64,000 nucleotides of DNA from Ponticoccus alexandrii (GTDB lineage Bacteria; Pseudomonadota; Alphaproteobacteria; Rhodobacterales; Rhodobacteraceae), in the NCBI RefSeq assembly GCF_016806125.1, contig NZ_CP047166.1:3968001-4032000 (forward strand). Direction: 5' to 3'. Under the pieces are notes generated by a model that saw only the letters and a program-made list of their open reading frames with translations, was not told where the DNA came from and ran no database searches. Within the stretch, counting starts at the first letter, position 1. Each line of letters opens with the position of its first letter. This document shows, piece by piece, positions 63,243 through 64,000 of the stretch. A program made the position numbers and the translations under genes.

Positions 63243-63953
63243 TCAGGCCGCGTCGTCGTGCAGCGGAATGATGTTTCTCAGGCCAAAATTCAGCCCCGCG
63301 GCGATCACCGTCATGACATGGATGCCCTGGTCCATGATCTGCGCGTCGGTGTTGACGTTTTCCGGGTCAACGTGGTGGACCGACAGGCCATCGAGCGTCC
63401 CGTCGCCGGTCACGTAAAGGATGACGTCCTCTGTCTCGTCGAACTCCGTGATGATGCGAACGTTGTCCGGCCCCAATGGTTCGCTCTTGTCCAGCATTTC
63501 CATGAACCGGCTGTCACCGTCCAGCAGTTCAGCGCTGTCGCCGCCTGTCAGCATCTCGGCATAACTGTCCGGGGCGCTGGAATAGAGGCCCGCGCTCTCG
63601 TCGTCCCAGACCGAAAGCGACCCGGTCCGCCCGTCCTGCAAGCCGCTTTCGTCCTCCAGCGCATCTGCGGCCAGGCGGTTGTCGATCTCGGCAAGATGTT
63701 CGGCCTCGCCAAGGCCCATCTGATAGCTCTTGTACGCTTCCAGCAGCAGGTCGCCTTCTTCGGGACCGGCGGCTCGGTCTTCGAGGCCGAAGAACCCGAG
63801 CCCGTTGGGCTCTGCGTCGATGTCAAAGGTTGTCGAAGAGTCGTCAGAGGGTTCGTCAGAGGCAGCTTCCTCTGTCTCTTCGGTAATCGAGGTGCCAACG
63901 ATTGCCACGCTGGCGGCGGCGAACACTCCCATTATGGTCACTGTCAGCATCAT
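63243..63953 (-). CDS. acidic anchored or exported protein, unknown function
   Basis: 236-aa protein starting MMLTVTIMGVFAAASVAIVG, a single N-terminal hydrophobic segment, then a Glu/Asp/Ser-rich stretch (about 22-60) and a region of helices and acidic turns. The last ~70 residues (IITEFDETEDVILYV..., then MDQGIHVMTVIAAGL and IIPLHD) resemble a C-terminal beta domain found in roseobacter calcium-binding/RTX-like proteins; this likeness is by eye. AGGAGAAAC lies just before ATG 63953. No family was assigned. Confidence 0.6.
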   Translation of the reverse strand: MMLTVTIMGVFAAASVAIVGTSITEETEEAASDEPSDDSSTTFDIDAEPNGLGFFGLEDRAAGPEEGDLLLEAYKSYQMGLGEAEHLAEIDNRLAADALEDESGLQDGRTGSLSVWDDESAGLYSSAPDSYAEMLTGGDSAELLDGDSRFMEMLDKSEPLGPDNVRIITEFDETEDVILYVTGDGTLDGLSVHHVDPENVNTDAQIMDQGIHVMTVIAAGLNFGLRNIIPLHDDAA

Positions 63954-64000
63954 GTTTCTCCTGCTTCTTCCTGTTATTAATATCAGGAAAAATATGGCGA

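Overview
The window is a high-GC chromosomal segment from an alphaproteobacterium, most likely a marine Rhodobacteraceae (Roseobacter group) member. The evidence is the regB/senC/regA redox locus, a DivL-like PAS protein preceded by a perfect CtrA box and followed by tsaE-amgK-murU-addB-addA-trxA, a TRAP transporter, an FNR-type box, alphaproteobacterial-style gene families (TIGR02302/DUF4175, extensin-like, NYN-LOTUS) and ATGA/TGATG gene overlaps throughout. No prophage, insertion sequence, CRISPR array, rRNA or tRNA gene was seen. Almost everything is ordinary chromosomal housekeeping or catabolism.

Layout. 1-5.6 kb: an MscS-type channel running off the left edge, a K+ channel with a C-terminal zinc ribbon overlapping a GNAT acetyltransferase, a small exported protein, a DUF3137 membrane protein and a NYN-LOTUS protein. 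5.9-12.5 kb: leftward argH, a 46-aa lipoprotein (LptM/LppL-like), a DUF2834 protein, lysA and a large TIGR02302 protein; a TlpA-like thioredoxin is divergent from argH. 12.6-15.7 kb: a small exported protein, then a YqiJ-like/flotillin pair. 15.9-20.3 kb: leftward hisC-tyrA-extensin-like operon and a divergent solute-binding/von Willebrand A fusion protein. 20.5-28.9 kb: a catabolic island with leftward TRAP transporter plus short-chain dehydrogenase, facing a rightward IclR regulator, SCP2-type thiolase, acyl-CoA ligase and tandem PPC/DUF296 protein; this is the most system-like unit of unknown substrate. 29.2-30.6 kb: an AtoE-like short-chain fatty acid permease.

30.7-37.5 kb: purine-ring catabolism: NCS2 permease, ureidoglycolate lyase, a fused allantoinase/OHCU decarboxylase, HIU hydrolase, a LysR regulator and the membrane urate oxidase PuuD. 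Urate is carried through HIU, OHCU, allantoin and allantoate, with the allantoate-cleaving step absent from the window. 37.6-43.5 kb: the glycine cleavage operon gcvT-gcvH-gcvP behind a tandem glycine riboswitch, with an Fe-S Rrf2 regulator upstream that faces a gamma-glutamylcyclotransferase-like gene across an FNR-type box. 43.7-46.6 kb: gltX, a PfkB kinase and thpR. 46.7-49.5 kb: regA, senC, regB. 49.5-59.9 kb: the DivL-like/tsaE/amgK/murU/addBA/trxA run linking cell-cycle signalling, tRNA modification, peptidoglycan recycling and double-strand-break repair. 60.2-64 kb: a kinase-like phosphotransferase, hslV-hslU behind a possible heat-shock promoter, and an unidentified acidic exported or anchored protein.

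Non-coding structure includes several intrinsic terminators, three copies of a dispersed GC-rich hairpin element, an intergenic inverted-repeat cluster at 34.7-35.0 kb and a palindromic element between hslV and hslU. Product assignments were made by reading motifs and known family features; no database search was run.
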